Assembly: GCA_947000775.1 (NCBI GenBank) | Contig: CAMQGK010000008.1 | Span: 5,110,501-5,174,500, forward strand | Direction: 5' to 3' | DNA length: 64,000 bases | From: Pterois miles | Taxonomy: Eukaryota > Chordata > Actinopteri > Perciformes > Scorpaenidae | In this document: in pieces, positions 25,477 through 38,527 of the stretch | Position numbering within the stretch: position 1 is the stretch's first letter | Layout of the letters: each line of letters starts with the position of its first letter | Translations under genes and position numbers: made by a program | The notes under the pieces: model-generated | Database searches by the model: none | What the model saw: only the letters and a program-made list of their open reading frames with translations | Told to the model about the DNA's origin: nothing

Positions 25477-26771
25477 ACGCCCCTGATGCATGATAATATC
25501 CTCAAGATCAGTGGTTCCAAACCTTTTTGGCCCCTTAAAATGATTTCTGTGTCGACTTGGGACCCCGTTTCACAGTTTGCATATAAACAGCTCCAACAGA
25601 GTGATCTTCTCAGATTGCTATATTTAATCATTTTTAGAGGCCAGAACATGTAAAAACATCCATTTTTTACAACAAAAGCAAAAAAATACTTGTGTTAGAC
25701 TACAAATTACAAGAGCTTTGGTCTCTTGATGTGATGCACCTGTCTCGTTTACACAGCTCAGTTCACTCAAATCCTTAACAGATTTTCTTCTCAGATTTTG
25801 AGGTATCCGTTTCAAAAGATTTTTGCATCCAGCTCAATATAATAAAGGTTGAATTTTATTGTAGTGTGCAAATCGCTGACACATTATCCAGCAGAGACAC
25901 TGTTTCTGGAGGCAGGAATTACAGTCAGATATAAACCTGGTGAACCGACCCTCAGATATACACACTGTAGCATCCATGTCAATATGGATGACCACTGTGT
26001 CGCAGCTTTGCTCTATATCTGCTAAGACACTTGTCTTGTGGACCTCCCTCTCTCTTCTAATCAGGGATCTCAAAGCAGTTGTGCATACCAAGTGGCTCTG
26101 GAGTGTCTGTTGGTGTATCTTGATGAGAGCTGAGTGATTGCTTTGTCAGAGCCTTGTTGATGAGACTTGGAGAGGGCAGCTGTAGAGTGACCGCTATCGA
26201 GAGGGACGACGGGCCAGCCGAAGCTACGACAGAATAACTAACTTCGTAGCGCTGAAGTGATGTTGGTTTAGCTGTTTAGCTGGTTATCCATAGATTAGGC
26301 CTGGGTGATATGGCTTATAAATAATATCTCAATATCTTTAGGGACATATCTTGATATACAATATACAGTACGTTGAGATATTTTTAGGCGATATCGCAAT
26401 ACTTGATATTTATATATATCGCAGTATTTTGAGGCTATATTGCAATATTCTATACATATCACAGAATTTTTAGGCTATATGGCAATGTACAATATACAGT
26501 ATATCTAGATACTTTTAGGCTATATCGCAATATTTTATAAATATCAGTATTTTAAGGTAAGTTGTGTTAAAAAAAATATGATGTTTTGATCTTTTTAGGC
26601 CATATCAGATATGCAATATATATCAAAGTAATTTTGGTATATAGATATACGTCATACATCTAGATATTTTATGCTATGTATGTATATATATATGTATATA
26701 TATATATGTATATCTAGATCTTTTTATATATATAGACATATATATGTATATATAAATATATATACATATTG

Positions 26772-26788
<17 letters not shown>

Positions 26789-26813
<25 letters not shown>
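26789..26813 (+). repeat. (AG)n microsatellite in hAT-like element
   Basis: About twelve AG units follow a (TA)n stretch inside the tandem-repeat body of the surrounding element. Confidence 0.9.
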
Positions 26814-26901
26814 CAGTATTTTTAGGCTATATCACAATATACGTTATATATCTAGATATTTTATGCTATATTGTGTCTATATATACAGTATATATATATA
26901 T

Positions 26902-27236
26902 GGGGGCGGCAGTAGCTCAGTCTGTAGGGAGTTGGCTTGGGAACCGGAGGATCACCGGTTCAAGTCCCGACATGGACCAAAAACTGAGTGTGAACTGGTA
27001 GCTGGAGAGGTGCCAGTTTACCTCTTGGGCACTGCCGAGGTGCCCCTGAGCAAGGCACCAAACCCCCAACTGCTCGGGGCGCTTGTCAGGAGCAGCCCCC
27101 TCACTCTGACATCTCTTCATTACTGCATGTATGTGTGTTTCAGGTCTGCATGTACCATGTATAAGTTAAACAGAGTGTAAATTGAATTTCCCCATTGTGG
27201 GACTAATAAAGGTAGATCTTCTTCTTCTTCTTCTTC
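26902..27236 (+). mobile_element. tRNA-derived SINE, family 1, copy 2
   Basis: The head GGGGGCGGCAGTAGCTCAGT contains an A-box-like segment, and CCGGTTCAAGTCCCG is B-box-like. A conserved body (GGGCACTGCCGAGGTGCCCC, CCAACTGCTCGGGGCGCTTG) leads to the tail ATTGAATTTCCCCATTGTGG, GACTAATAAAGG and (CTT)n. It is nearly identical to the copy at 45580, so both are young. Polymerase III function is not implied; the tRNA part lacks a normal cloverleaf. Confidence 0.88.
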
Positions 27237-29986
27237 TATATATAGAGAGAGAGATTTTTAAGCTATATCATGTTATCTGATATACTGTATATCTAGATAT
27301 TTTTTAGGCTATATCGCGATATACGATATACATGTACGCGATATAGTCATTTACTAAATCCCACAGAGAACAATACACTGAATATATGCAATATATCGCC
27401 CACCTCTACCATAGATACTTTAGTACTGAGTTCTGCTGAGATGGTTTGTTGTTTAAATCATTAATCAAGCAAAAATGTCAAACAATTCCTGGTTGACATT
27501 TTTCCAAACATGAGCATTTTAGGATTCATATCACTGTAAATAGAGTATATTTGTGTTTGGACAGCTGGTTGGACTGTGAAATGTGAAATTTTTCACAAAC
27601 AATCAATGGAAAATAAAACGTATAGTTATCAGCAGCCCTTGTATCGAGCATGACAGAAAGAACCAGGAACATTTGACTGGATTTCTGTGTTCAATTGATC
27701 GCCCATGAGTTCCCTATACGATAAGGGAGGAAGAGAGAAAAGAAGAGGAAGTGAGGAAGAAGAAAGAAAAGAGCTGACATGACACATCTGAAAAGAAAGA
27801 TAGATTGGTCGGCACTATTGAAATAAACAGATTGGAAAATTGGAGGGAGGGACACACACAGCGAGAGAGAGGGCGAATGTAGCATCCAGCCTTTGTTGCT
27901 TTGCATGTGGGTGTGCACACGGCAGACACACACATACGTCAGGCTGCCATAACTCATCATCATCCCACAAAAAAGAGAGAGAGAGGGGCGTCTCGCAGTT
28001 ATCAGCACAATACAAACAACAACACAGTTTAGTCTGTCAGCTCGCATCGAGACGCAGCACAGCGACATGCAGATTGCACTACTTTTCAACACTTCCATCA
28101 CATCTCTGTAAACGCTGCTATTTTTTCCGGTTATGACGTCACTGTAAGACATTATACATTTACTGTAGTGTTTCTCTGATGGATTTAGATAGGAGCTCCA
28201 CTGATGCAGCAACTGCCATTTATTTAATTTGCATACTATTACAGCCGTTCAGTTTTGATTTGACATTTTGCTCGGGTAGCTGTGGGCGGATATTTGTGCG
28301 GTCACGGCCCAAAGCCTTACTAAAGATAGATGAGGGAAAGATTCGTCAGACTAAATTTGCGGGCTCTTCTGCTCACGCTGCGTAAGACACGGTTAGCGGC
28401 TGAGGGGATGTTTGTGCGCCGTCTGTCCGTCCGCCGTGTGTGTTCTTTGCTTCGCGCATGTGCACACTGGGCGTCTCTGTTGGGCATGATCTGTTTTTAA
28501 CTATCCGTCCGCACCCTTCAGAAAAAGAGAGGGAGAAAGAGACTGGGCCTGTCCGAATATATTACAGTAACCATTTGGAAGACAGTAGAAAAGAGAGGAC
28601 AGGAGGAAAGAAAGTGGGACATAACAACAAGCCGTGGGCACTCGCTCCGTGACACTCCGACTGTCCAATATGATCACTGCCTTTGTAATGCTTCAACAGT
28701 GTGTGTCAGCGCTGCTGCTGACTGCAGCTCTTCTAGGTAATCAGGTATTGTATGGGTATTAAAAAGGGTTGCATGTTTAAAAATTATCTACATACACTGA
28801 TATGGGGCTGGCGTCAATATGAGTTATATTAAAGGTGATTTGTTGGTAAATCCATTAGTTGATCAAGCAGGAATTTGACAAATGCCTGTCAGTCATGTGT
28901 TGTCCCAGCTGTCCAGTTAAGATACAAACACTCCCTGTTGAATGAATAAATAAAACAGGATATTCGTAACAGGATGGTCAGAGCGGCGCCCATTGTTGTG
29001 GACCATAGCGGGCTCGCAAATTGCGAAATCTGGCAAAAACTCACGAGACTTGCTGCCCGACCTTTAAATATTCAAGGTCAGTTTCCCAGCTCGTAGGTTA
29101 CTTTCTACACACAACCGTACTGTATGAATTAAACTGACTTACTGCAACTTGCAGACTCACTGAGGTGAGATTTTGCCCTAACAACTAAAACGCACATTAA
29201 CGTTACAAAGGATAGAGAGCCAGAGTATATGTGTAAAATGAAACTATTTAATGCTTCATCCACACACATACACTCTTGTCACAGTGTAGGAATGCACATT
29301 GCTATCGTCAGGTGACTGACAACTTTGCCTCATTTTCTGTACTGTACACTAGTGGCAGAATGAGTAAGCTAGTTAGCTGGCTAGTTAGCAATCTTGCTAA
29401 TTACGCCATGCTTTAGTGCTACAAAAAAATTAGACGAATGGTGGGATGGTGGCTAGCGGCGGTCCCTCCACCTCACTCCACACCTCTCCAGAGAAGGAAA
29501 ATCTACTGAGCTAACTAGCTAGCCGTCCATGTGTGGCTCAGCATCCACTCTCTTCCCGGCGAGCTGCGACCACACTTTACAGCTCCACTGACGTGCGTTG
29601 CCATCATAACAACTCGCAACCGTTTTCCGTCAAATGACCATCCTTCCGTCCAGTGTTATACTCCTATGATGTGTCTATGGAGCCAGACAAGCCCCGCTTC
29701 TACTCTTTATGTCGTGCTAAGCTAAGCTAAGCTCTGTATGTAATGCTCAAACCAACTGTGCAAGATTCACTTGAGAAGCGGGGGGGGGCAAATAAGTCAA
29801 CACGCAGCGAAATGCAGCTTGTAACAAGGAATGTAACAGCTTTGACTTAAGGTCAAAACTATAAACCAACATAAACCACCATGTTCTGAATGGCCACAGT
29901 ACAAACTAACACCGACAAGAAGTAATATTTGCATTTAAACCTAAACATAAAACCTCAAACTTAACACAATCCCGGACAAGCCCTCC

Positions 29987-30036
29987 TTTTCCCGAATTTC
30001 CCTCCGGGGATTAATAAAGGTTCATCTTATCTTATC
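29987..30036 (+). mobile_element. retroposon 3' tail fragment
   Basis: CCGAATTTCCCTCCGGGGAT and TTAATAAAGG lead into TATCT repeats. This is the same tail type that ends the SINEs in this window. No head is visible, so it is a 5'-truncated insertion of either a LINE or a SINE. Confidence 0.6.
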
Positions 30037-31168
30037 AATATTCAGTTTAGCACTGCATGATGGGAAATGTGGGCTGTTGCTACACACATGCTAGCCTACC
30101 TAGAGTGGTGCTGCACATCCAGCAACAAGCATCAGTTTCAGCTCAGCTGGTCGGTGCTCAAAGAGCGTTGAAGTAGGTTAAATCTTGGAACTGTGGACTC
30201 TTTACTTTCTCTACACAGAGCAGCCAAACACTAGGCTAAAACAGATAATACAGGCCGACACATGAGGCTACTATTTGTTAAAATTCACGGTTAAGATGTA
30301 GAGGATGCTTCCTCCTGCCTCCCGGCTGCAGGATCAGCCCCTTAGAGAATGCTAAGTCACTCACTAAAGTCAATTGTGCTACTAAAATGCATAAAGTTGT
30401 CAGTTCGGGTGGTTGATTAACACATATTTTTGCGGGTCGAGCGGTGACATATTGGCTGTCACAAGTGTAAGTATTAACAAACCCAGACCTGTGCATCACA
30501 ACACAACACACTGCTCCCTCGGTTGCAAAATGTGGATAAATATGTTATTCAGTGCCTTTTTATTGGGCATCACTCTCAGATTTTATGCATGTGTTCTTGA
30601 GAAATATACTTGAAGCTTGAATAAATGCTCAGCTTGTGGTTACATGGCACTCAGTTGAGACAGAGCCAGATTAAAATGAGTGTATCTGTAGAACAAACAC
30701 GGTAACATATGGTGTTTTATAATTTTTGATCAATTGTGAGGTAAATATTTGGGTAATTTGGCAGTGATTCCAAAGACATTTCAAATAGGTTACCTGCTAA
30801 TTATAACCTCATTACCATGAAATTTGCGGACCTGTAAAATGAAGTGTTACCAAAAACACTTCGACACCCTCTGGTCGAGACATACACAGGTTGGACCGGG
30901 ATGACTGAAGCTTTCGCAGTGATTCGCGACTTACAAAGAAAGCGGGACAGGGCTGTAAATTGGGGATCAGTGGTACCAATCTTCTCATCTAATGTCCAGA
31001 AAAAAGGTCAATAAGCATATTTCCCAAAAGGCTATGTCTTTAATTTTCTCTCTTTAATTGAACTGGCTATGTAAATAAGGTTTTTACTATAATTTTCACA
31101 TAGCCTCTGCGCTTTTATTTGTACGTTTGGTTAACACTTGAAGACGCCCTCTTTTTTTGTCTCCCCAG

Positions 31169-31257
31169 ACACAGAGGCAGAGAGGAACGCACTGAAAGAG
31201 CACGTCTACCCCAAACTACGAGACTTCTGCAGGGAGAACTATGGGATTGAATTCCAG
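31169..31257 (+). CDS. nwd2: nwd2 coding exon 2 (residues 50-79)
   Basis: This 89-nt exon lies between acceptor CTCCCCAG and donor GTAACA. With the G carried from exon 1 it reads DTEAERNALKEHVYPKLR followed by DFCRENYGIEFQ. It is the most recognisable part of the DUF4062-like domain: in NPHP3, TEP1, NWD1 and related proteins, an Asp/Thr-x-x-AER-x-x-L helix leads to a YPKLR/EFC segment. The residues agree closely with human NWD2 as I recall it. The exon ends in phase 0. No long reading frame covers it alone because it is so short, so the evidence is splice signals plus homology. Confidence 0.92.
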
Positions 31258-32416
31258 GTAACATCCCCCCTTTTTCTACCTTGATTTTTCCTTTATTTAT
31301 TTTCTTTCTTTCCTACCCCCCTCCAGCTCACGGAGCCTATAACTTCCAGAACAGCAGTTTGCCAGTGCTGACTCTTAAGTGCCTCCAAATCCACACTGTG
31401 GCTTACACATTGCCTGGAGGGCCCCCGGGGCGTCACGCAGGGGTTGCTGTCCCTTTAAGCGGACAGAAGGCCAGCAGAGATAAGGTTTCCTTGAGTGAAG
31501 GCTGGCACAAATCTCGCTGTGGATAAGGCAGCGTGGTGCGAGGGCCTTCCCTTTGTTGTTGTCGGAGAATTGCAGCGTTTCCCCCGCGGTGTCCACCGAT
31601 CGAGATCATTTGCATTGAAAATCAGCAACACTGTACGCGGAGAGATTGCTATCAGAGGTTTGTTTGTTTAACAAATCCAGGAGAGCCCTCAAGTCGGGGG
31701 CAGATTTCTGCCATAGATTGTTCCTGGAAGGATTTGAGGAGACTTGTGACCCCTGAATTGTTTGGCAAAGCTGCAGTCAGCAGGGTGTCTGCAGCTAATT
31801 CTTATTTCATGCTAAGAATGTATCATAAACAGCTCCAAGCACATACTATCGAAAGGTGTTACAAGACTTAATACAATAGAATACCTCCCATATATACACA
31901 GAGCTTGTCCAGACATTACAGAGTCTGGGATTATAGACTAGACATTATAACAGCAATCAATAAATCAAATGCTCGGACAAAATAATGAAAAATTCAGAAT
32001 ATTTGGCTGTTGCAGGACTGTAATAAGCCTCTCCAATCATTACAATCAGCCCGTATGGCTCCACACAAAATAGCAATGTGCAAATATGTACATGTGTTTG
32101 AGAATTAACTCCTAATGGCAGTCGGACTGAATCAGCGTTTGAATAGTTCTTATAATAGTGCCGTGATTGGAGGATTGGAATGAGTTGTGAAGGACGTATG
32201 ATGAGGGTTGTTTTATGTCTAAAAGGTTAAATAAAGGAAACTATAAATATTCTCTTGCTTGCTCTCGGGGGACGATATGATTACAACTGGGGAGATTTTA
32301 ATAATGTTAGACATTAAAGTGATTTTGTGCAATTGCTTTTGTGAAGCATATGCTTGCTAGCGGGGGGGAAACATCAAAAACGGCATGACGACCTCTGGTT
32401 CTTAGATTTGGTTGGA

Positions 32417-32880
32417 TTAAAGAGGACCTACTGTACTTTTTTTTCCCTGTCCATTAGTGTGTTATATAGTTTTTTGTGCATGTAAAAGGTCTACAAAGTT
32501 ACAAAGCCCAAAGTAACACTGCAACCCCCCAAGAAACACTGCCTGAAACACCTCTCTTGAAGCCCCGCCTTTTATTCCGTAACATGGTGATGTAACCAAG
32601 TAACACATTTGCGTAATACCTGCCTCGCGGCTAGTTTGGCATGCCCTCAAACAAAGCTAGTTAAAGCGGAGCTGGAACGGAGTGCAGAGAGATTGGATCG
32701 GTTGACCAGTCACAACAGAGTGGGCCAGTTGACCAATCAGAGCAGACTGGGCTTTTCGGGAGGGCGGGGCCAGGAGGCGGAGCTCAAGCAGAGTATTTCA
32801 GACAGAGGGTGAACCAACTACAATATAACCAACCAAATATAAGTATGAACCTGAAAATAAGCATAATAGGTCCTCTTTAA
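32417..32880 (-). mobile_element. TTAA-target non-autonomous DNA transposon (Kolobok/piggyBac-like)
   Basis: TTAA lies at both outer edges (32417-32420 and 32877-32880), with inverted repeats AGAGGACCTA just inside. The body includes GACCAATCAGAGCAGACTGGG and other GC-rich blocks. It is shared in reverse orientation with 54165-54390 (TTAAAGGGGACATAACATGC and TTGGTTCATACTTG). TTAA duplication is the hallmark of piggyBac and Kolobok superfamilies; the sequence cannot decide between them. Confidence 0.7.
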
Positions 32881-34251
32881 AGTCAAAAGCAATTATTGAA
32901 ACCAAATCTTAGCTCTTTTGTTGCTGTTTGACAAATCTCTGTTGAAATGGTTTTGCGATGAGACTCCGACTGAATAGGAGGAATAATAATTACCATTCAG
33001 TGTATACATACAGTAGCTCCAAAGCACCATAATTGACAAGTATGTTACATGTCTGGCACCGACTGCCAGCTGCATGAATTAAACTACTGTTACTACAAGC
33101 ATTAATTAAATAAAATCAAAGGGTCAAAGGCACGCTAACCAGATAGGACGATCTTGCCGAATTCCTTAAATGCCTATGTGTGACAGAGAAGCGCGAGATA
33201 ATGCAGGAAGAGCCGGCAGAGACGTTTTGGCTCCGGTATCCGAGGCCACGTGTCTGTCTGGTGATTCAGCTCTCTGTGACGAAGCGTGAGCTGAAATGAT
33301 TATGCAGAAGGCCTGGGAGTTTATACTATGACTCACTTAGCCTCCCCTCCTCCTCTTCCTCCTCTATCTGAAACCCCCACTCCTCATCCCCACCCACTCA
33401 TACAATGTGAGAACTGGCACCTTGGCTAAAACCACAGTTTACTGGAGCTTGAAAGCGTTTTCTACGTACGGCATGTCGTAGCCCGAGTAGATTATTTTTC
33501 TAGTTCATTTTCTTTTTTTTTTTTTGCTTAGATTTGTAATTTATGTGTGATCCCGCCTCCCCTTTCACACTCTCACACACAAATCCGCTGGCACACACTG
33601 ATATGCATATGCCAAGCTGATGAAACCCAATTCTTCACCAGTCCCTCATCGCTCGACTCAGTTTCCACCCAGAATGCTCCCTTAAGAGGATGGAGAGGGG
33701 ATCGCGGGAGACGGAGAGAGGGATGGAGGGCTTGGAAATCGAGCCCAGGGGCCGAGGATTGCGTCCTCATTCAGTCAGCACACAGCAGCAGTATCCCTGT
33801 TTTTCCTGTTTTCAGACATGTAAAGATCAAGGGTCAGACAAGGTTTCAAGCTCAGTTGGTCAGCACCTCTTCATTCAGTCTCAGAACACTAGTCCCAAAT
33901 TGGACTCAGCCAAGGAGTCCAAATTAATTCAATCAGGTAGGCTCCTGTTGTATTGACACTTATCTTGGATCCAACACCTGAACGGAGACATGCTGCATTA
34001 TAATCATCTCGGGAGTAAAGTGTGTTTTTGACGCAAGGCAGAGGGTGTGAACTGTGCTTCACAGGGTGAAATAACATGAATTACTGCTCTTTCGACCACG
34101 GCTGCTTGTGAACTGGCGGTGCATCGTGCTGCTGCCAGTGTTCCCTCTCTTTTTTGGCCCATATTTTGCACTGGGCTGAATTATCCTCAGGTTTATTCAG
34201 ATTGGGTCGGGTCCCTTTCTTTCTCACAATTTTTTTTTTTCTTTTAGTGAA

Positions 34252-35428
34252 CATAGACTTTATGTAAGAAGTGGACATAGTCACCATGACTTCACCCAGT
34301 GGTTTGTGGGCTGCCATTTTGAAGCCTGGAGTTCAGCATTTTGGCCGTCGCCATCTTGGTTTTTTGCAACCAAAAGTGACACAAGAGGGTGGAGCTAAGT
34401 TCAATAATAACGATAGGTTGTCAACCATAGGGGATGACAACCTATCGCCACAACCGCCATGTATTTTCTTTTTTGAATTCATTTTGCTACAAATGCAGCA
34501 GAGTGAAAAGGTATTCTGCGCTGACCGCTGCATGTTTGGTGTTTTTTTTCTGGTTGCCGTGAGTTGAAAAATGTTAAAATTTAGGTAAAACGATACGCTC
34601 GTCACTGTCGCTGTTTTACCCAGCCGTCCAATCACAATGGAGGAGGGGCAGGACAAATACCACAGCGATCAACTGTAACATGCTACATGTGGGCTACAAA
34701 TGCTAAACAACAATAATGGAGGTGAACTTAATACAAAAAGACCGGCGGGTCCCTCCTCTCTCCCACGACAGACTTCCCATCATCTCAAGATTTTTACTCC
34801 TGTAGATATTCTGTGTCAAAGCAACAAGATGCAACCAAAGTGTGTCAGCTGGAAAAGCAACTATATTCATAATAATAGCCCAACAACAAAGCTTATTTAT
34901 ATAACACTAAAATCAGGATAAATAAAGTCATTTGCCAAAAAAAATGCAATAATAATACATATCTCGCTATCGCTGCAGGTGAAATCCATAACCATCTTGT
35001 TTTTTTGCAACCAGAAGTGCCACAAAAGGGTGGAGCTTAGTACCAATGAACACTGAATAAGACATTCAACCAAAAATGTCACAATTAATGAACTTATTAA
35101 CTTAATCATGAACTTAAAACACACTGTGAAAGGACAACGCCGTGGTAGAGACCTGTCAATCACAAGGTAGCCACACCCTAAAGCATACCTGCTTTATGGT
35201 CTATTTGACTCTAAATGGGACCATAATTTACTAAATGAACATCACTCTGCACTGAAGAAGACTTAAAACTGACAATGTTTACTGAGGTAATAAATCAAGT
35301 GAGAAGTAGGCTCATTTTCTCTTTATAATCAGGCTTCATTTTGCAACCAGTCATCGCCCTCTCCTGGCCATTAGAAAGAATGCAAGTTTAAGGCATTTCT
35401 GCTTTGGCTTCACTTTTTCAGACCCAGA
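34252..35428 (+). repeat. GTGGACATAG-family dispersed repeat, copy 3, interrupted
   Basis: The left part (AAGAAGTGGACATAGTCACC, GGCCGTCGCCATCTTGG, AAGTGACACAAGAGGGTGG) breaks near 34400 and resumes near 34985 with TTTGCAACCAGAAGTGCC. It then runs through AGCCACACCCTAAAGCATAC and ATCGCCCTCTCCTGGCCATT to GCTTTGGCTTCACTTTTTCAG. About 580 bases of unrelated sequence separate the parts. Confidence 0.55.
34411..34447. other. perfect 13-bp inverted repeat hairpin
   Basis: CGATAGGTTGTCA and TGACAACCTATCG are exact complements separated by 11 bases. It lies in the sequence that interrupts the repeat at 34252-35428. The hairpin may be part of an inserted element; no rho-type or RNA-gene role is suggested. 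Confidence 0.6.
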
Positions 35429-36884
35429 TGTTGCCGACTAAACTAGTCACTGTGCATTTGCGACCAAACTAATGTCCCCGTATTTATTAATTTAGGATTA
35501 ATAAAGCTCATTAAGCTGGTTTTGGTGATGTGTAGCTGACATCTTTGCGTCTAGTAAAAGAGGAGTAAGTTCACTGAAAAGCTGAATTTTGTCTAGATTA
35601 CATATAAAATGTATTTGAATTGCATGTCAATCAACTTGTGCCATTATATATTTTTTCCTAAATATATTTCTTGCAAAAAGCAGTACAAAAGCGGCTAGAT
35701 GCCAACACCACACCACAGTTATGGCGGCTGCTTTACTTCCACTTCCCATTATCTTAACCCATCTTCTTAGACTCATAAATCATCTTGTTACAATACAATC
35801 ACCTCCTCCCACATGCAGGATTTAAACTGAATCTCGGGGTTACTGGAAGCAGCTCTGTTAATAATGCGGTTGGACCTCTCTATGGTTGCAATTATAATAA
35901 AAGTTTCCTGGCCACAGCTGTGAGATTCTGTTCAGCGGCTGTCACTCCGACGTCTTTTGCAACTCACTACAAAAGATGGGAGATGACATTTCACGAAGAT
36001 TTTTTTTTTTAAAAAGCCTTTTGATATTGTCCATTATGCTTGCACTTTTTAAAAGGCGGGAATACGTCCGTCAATTTGTCTTTGTGAAAAAAAAAAAGAC
36101 GCGGTGCTCTTAGAAGATGTCACCCACTTGAAAATATAATAGCTAATAATTTAGAAAAAAAAAGTATTTTCCTGTGAATATACTTTTTATCTTCATAGCT
36201 TTTTAGGAGATATTACAACACTATATATTTTTGTTGTTTTAGACGTATTCATCACTCTTCCATCTGTTTACCTGGCTGCCATTTTGCTCAATTTGTGTCT
36301 CTCATTCTTCTCCCAGTCTGCTTCTTTCCCTCCTTGGCAGTCGGCCATCGTCTTCATTCGCTGTCCTGCTCTGACATGGTTTTTTTTTCTGTCTCTTCAG
36401 TCTACAGAAACATATCAACATGTCACAAGAGTGATGCTGACAATCGGCAAAGATAATCAAAAACCAAATATGAAATGCCTCGGAGGTTTCCGTTACAATA
36501 TGTTTGTAAATGGGAGAAATATTTGTATCACTGTCACCATGATAATTATATTTTCACCCCCGTCAGTTTATCTAACCTCAGAAAATATGAGCATATTTCT
36601 ATGTGACATTTGATGGACAAGCCCGGGTAGAAAACACAAAACCATGACTTATGTTTTCATAATTTTCCATAACTTTAAGAGACTTGTTTGTTGTCAAAAC
36701 AGACTGAGTAATACTGTTAATATATTGAGAGATATTCAACAAATTACAAATAATAAATAAAAACAAGCTCTTTAAAGTTGAATGAAATGGAAAAATGCCT
36801 TTTTTTTAACCCTTTTAGATCACGATCATATTGTGCACCAATTTAACAATATCATTCTCTTTATTTATATATTAAAATTAGCGT

Positions 36885-37290
36885 TGGACCTCGATTCAAA
36901 TATTTAATTGCAAATGAATTACACATTTAAAGGGAGATTTGTCAAGTATTTAATACTCTTATCAACATGAGTGGGCAAATATGCTGCTTTATGCAAACGT
37001 GTGTTTATAGTTATTATTGGAAATCAATTAACAACACAAAACAATGACAAATATGGTCCAGAAACCCTCACAGGTACTTCATTGAGCATAAATAATATGC
37101 TGAAATTATAACAAACAACAAGCAAACTGCAGCCCAACAGGCAACAACAGCTGTCATTGTGTCATATAACTTGACCTTAACTGCATATGATTATCATAAA
37201 GTGGGCATGTCTGTAAAGGGGAGTCTGGTGGGTATCCATAGAACCCATTTACATTCACATATCTTGAGGTCAGAGGTCAACATAGGGAGC
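36885..37290 (+). repeat. internal fragment of the 9327-9860 hAT-like family
   Basis: Shared blocks with 9327-9860 include AAATATTTAAT-rich left sequence, CTTATCAACATGAG, CCAGAAACCCTCACAGGTACT, CAACAGGCAACAAC, TTATCATAAAGTGGGCATG and CACATATCTTGAGGTCAGAGG. The left terminus is weak (TTAGCGTTGGACCTCGATT) and the right terminus is absent. The sequence after 37300 is not part of this family. Confidence 0.65.
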
Positions 37291-38527
37291 AGATCATCCT
37301 CACAGACTGTGCCATGTTTGTACAGTTTCCCAGAACGGACAAACCAGACTGTTAACTTTTCCTGCTGGGCTGGAGTTGATAACGTTACTTGCTCCCGTCG
37401 CCACTACTCTCTCTCTTGCTTCACCACTCACTTACCCACATACTCTATGCGCTGACTCGCCTCCAAATGGCTCTGGAGAGGGCCATTCACGTTTTTGCAT
37501 TGGCCACCGTAGCTCTCCGAGACGGTTGGCACACCGGAGAGGCTTCAGTTGGTTGCACTCTCCTCACCTCACCACTAAGATACCGCCAGATCCTACACAC
37601 TGCACCTTTAAATCCCTCTTGTAACTGTACACCGCTCAAATCTTCTGTTTCACTGGAGGAGTTAAAGACGCTCTTCCGTTTCACTGGGACTTTAAGTGTC
37701 ATCGTAAAAAGCAGAATAGTTCACATTCATTTCAAGTGGTATCTAGTGCCACCTCCACTTTTTCCAATCGTGAGTTAGCATAAAAAAGTGTCTTTTAGTC
37801 AACCCAGCGGGAAAAAGACAGCTGAGCAGCGACTGCTCGAGGGCGACAATTGTGGGTGAAAAAGAGCAATGTTATACCCAAATGATATACTGCAGGCAGT
37901 GCTGTCTGTGCTAGGTTTAAATGCAAAAAAAGGGCGTGTATACCTCAGGATATCCAGTTTCTTCATTGATTTGAAAGTGCATACATTTAATTTTAGCATA
38001 ACAGAAGAAACTACCATGTTGGCTGAACTACAGGGCAGATGAGAGTTGATTATATGTAGTGTTGACTCTTTGACTCTAAAATTTGAATCACATCTGGCAG
38101 GTATCCTGACAGCACAATCAAAGTTTAAAGATTGATCAGTCGATATGGGCTTTAGAGAAAATGGGAACAACTGAATTTGAAGACTTTTCTTGAACTTTCT
38201 GTACATAGTTATGTGTGAGGTCTGTTCTCTGAGTGTGCATTCTCAGAGTACTTTTAGGAGTGTTTGCAATTTGTAGTCTGCAGTATGCACCGGCTGGCCA
38301 GCCAACAATTGATGCTTTTGTTGTATTATTCCACAACACACCCGAATTGGTCGACACTGTGTTGTGATTAGTTTTTCCTTGCTGGGTTACTTATTGGTTC
38401 GTTTCTCAGCTTCCAAGTTGTGTCTGATCCCATTTTACTCTCAAGCACCAACATCTGGCTTGGGAATCTCAGCTCACATTAAGAAAGCTGTGCTCCTCTA
38501 AAAAACGCCCTCAAAATTTGCTTTAAT

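Larger units (their letters stand above)
26296..27408. mobile_element. hAT-like element with perfect 8-bp target duplication and internal tandem expansion
   Basis: Left end TAGGCCTGGGTGATAT and complement of the right end TAGAGGTGGGCGATAT match at 12 of 16 positions. CCATAGAT flanks both sides exactly (26288-26295 and 27409-27416). The body is degenerate tandem repeats of roughly 40-60 bases built from GATATTTTTAGGCTATATCGC and CAATATAC, plus (TA)n and (AG)n tracts. A family 1 SINE is nested at 26902-27236. No transposase is encoded. Confidence 0.78.
16243..31168 (+). other. nwd2: nwd2 intron 1
   Basis: The intron runs from GTAAGA to a pyrimidine-rich CTCCCCAG. Features found in it: a degenerate SINE (17263-17531), an hAT-like left end (17853), a repeat with inverted termini (18075-18303), an hAT-like element (18722-19199), a (TG)n tract (21187-21232), a 42-bp minisatellite (23543-24057), a fragment starting TAGGGCTGCAAC (25236-25476), a large hAT-like element with a nested SINE (26296-27408) and a retroposon tail (29987-30036). 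The stretch 25509-25680 resembles a common fish dispersed repeat beginning GTGGTTCC. I see nothing assignable in 16.3-17.2, 19.2-21.2, 21.3-23.5, 24.1-25.2, 27.4-29.9 and 30.1-31.1 kb. Confidence 0.85.

Noticed and set aside
26902..26980. Possible tRNA gene (A-box and B-box-like motifs)
   Set aside because: No cloverleaf with paired acceptor stem can be formed. The segment is the head of a SINE repeated at 45580 and 9919.
27691..28212. 173-residue minus-strand open frame
   Set aside because: It is in intron 1, shows biased low-complexity composition from CTTTCC-rich and CACA-rich DNA, and has no recognisable domain.
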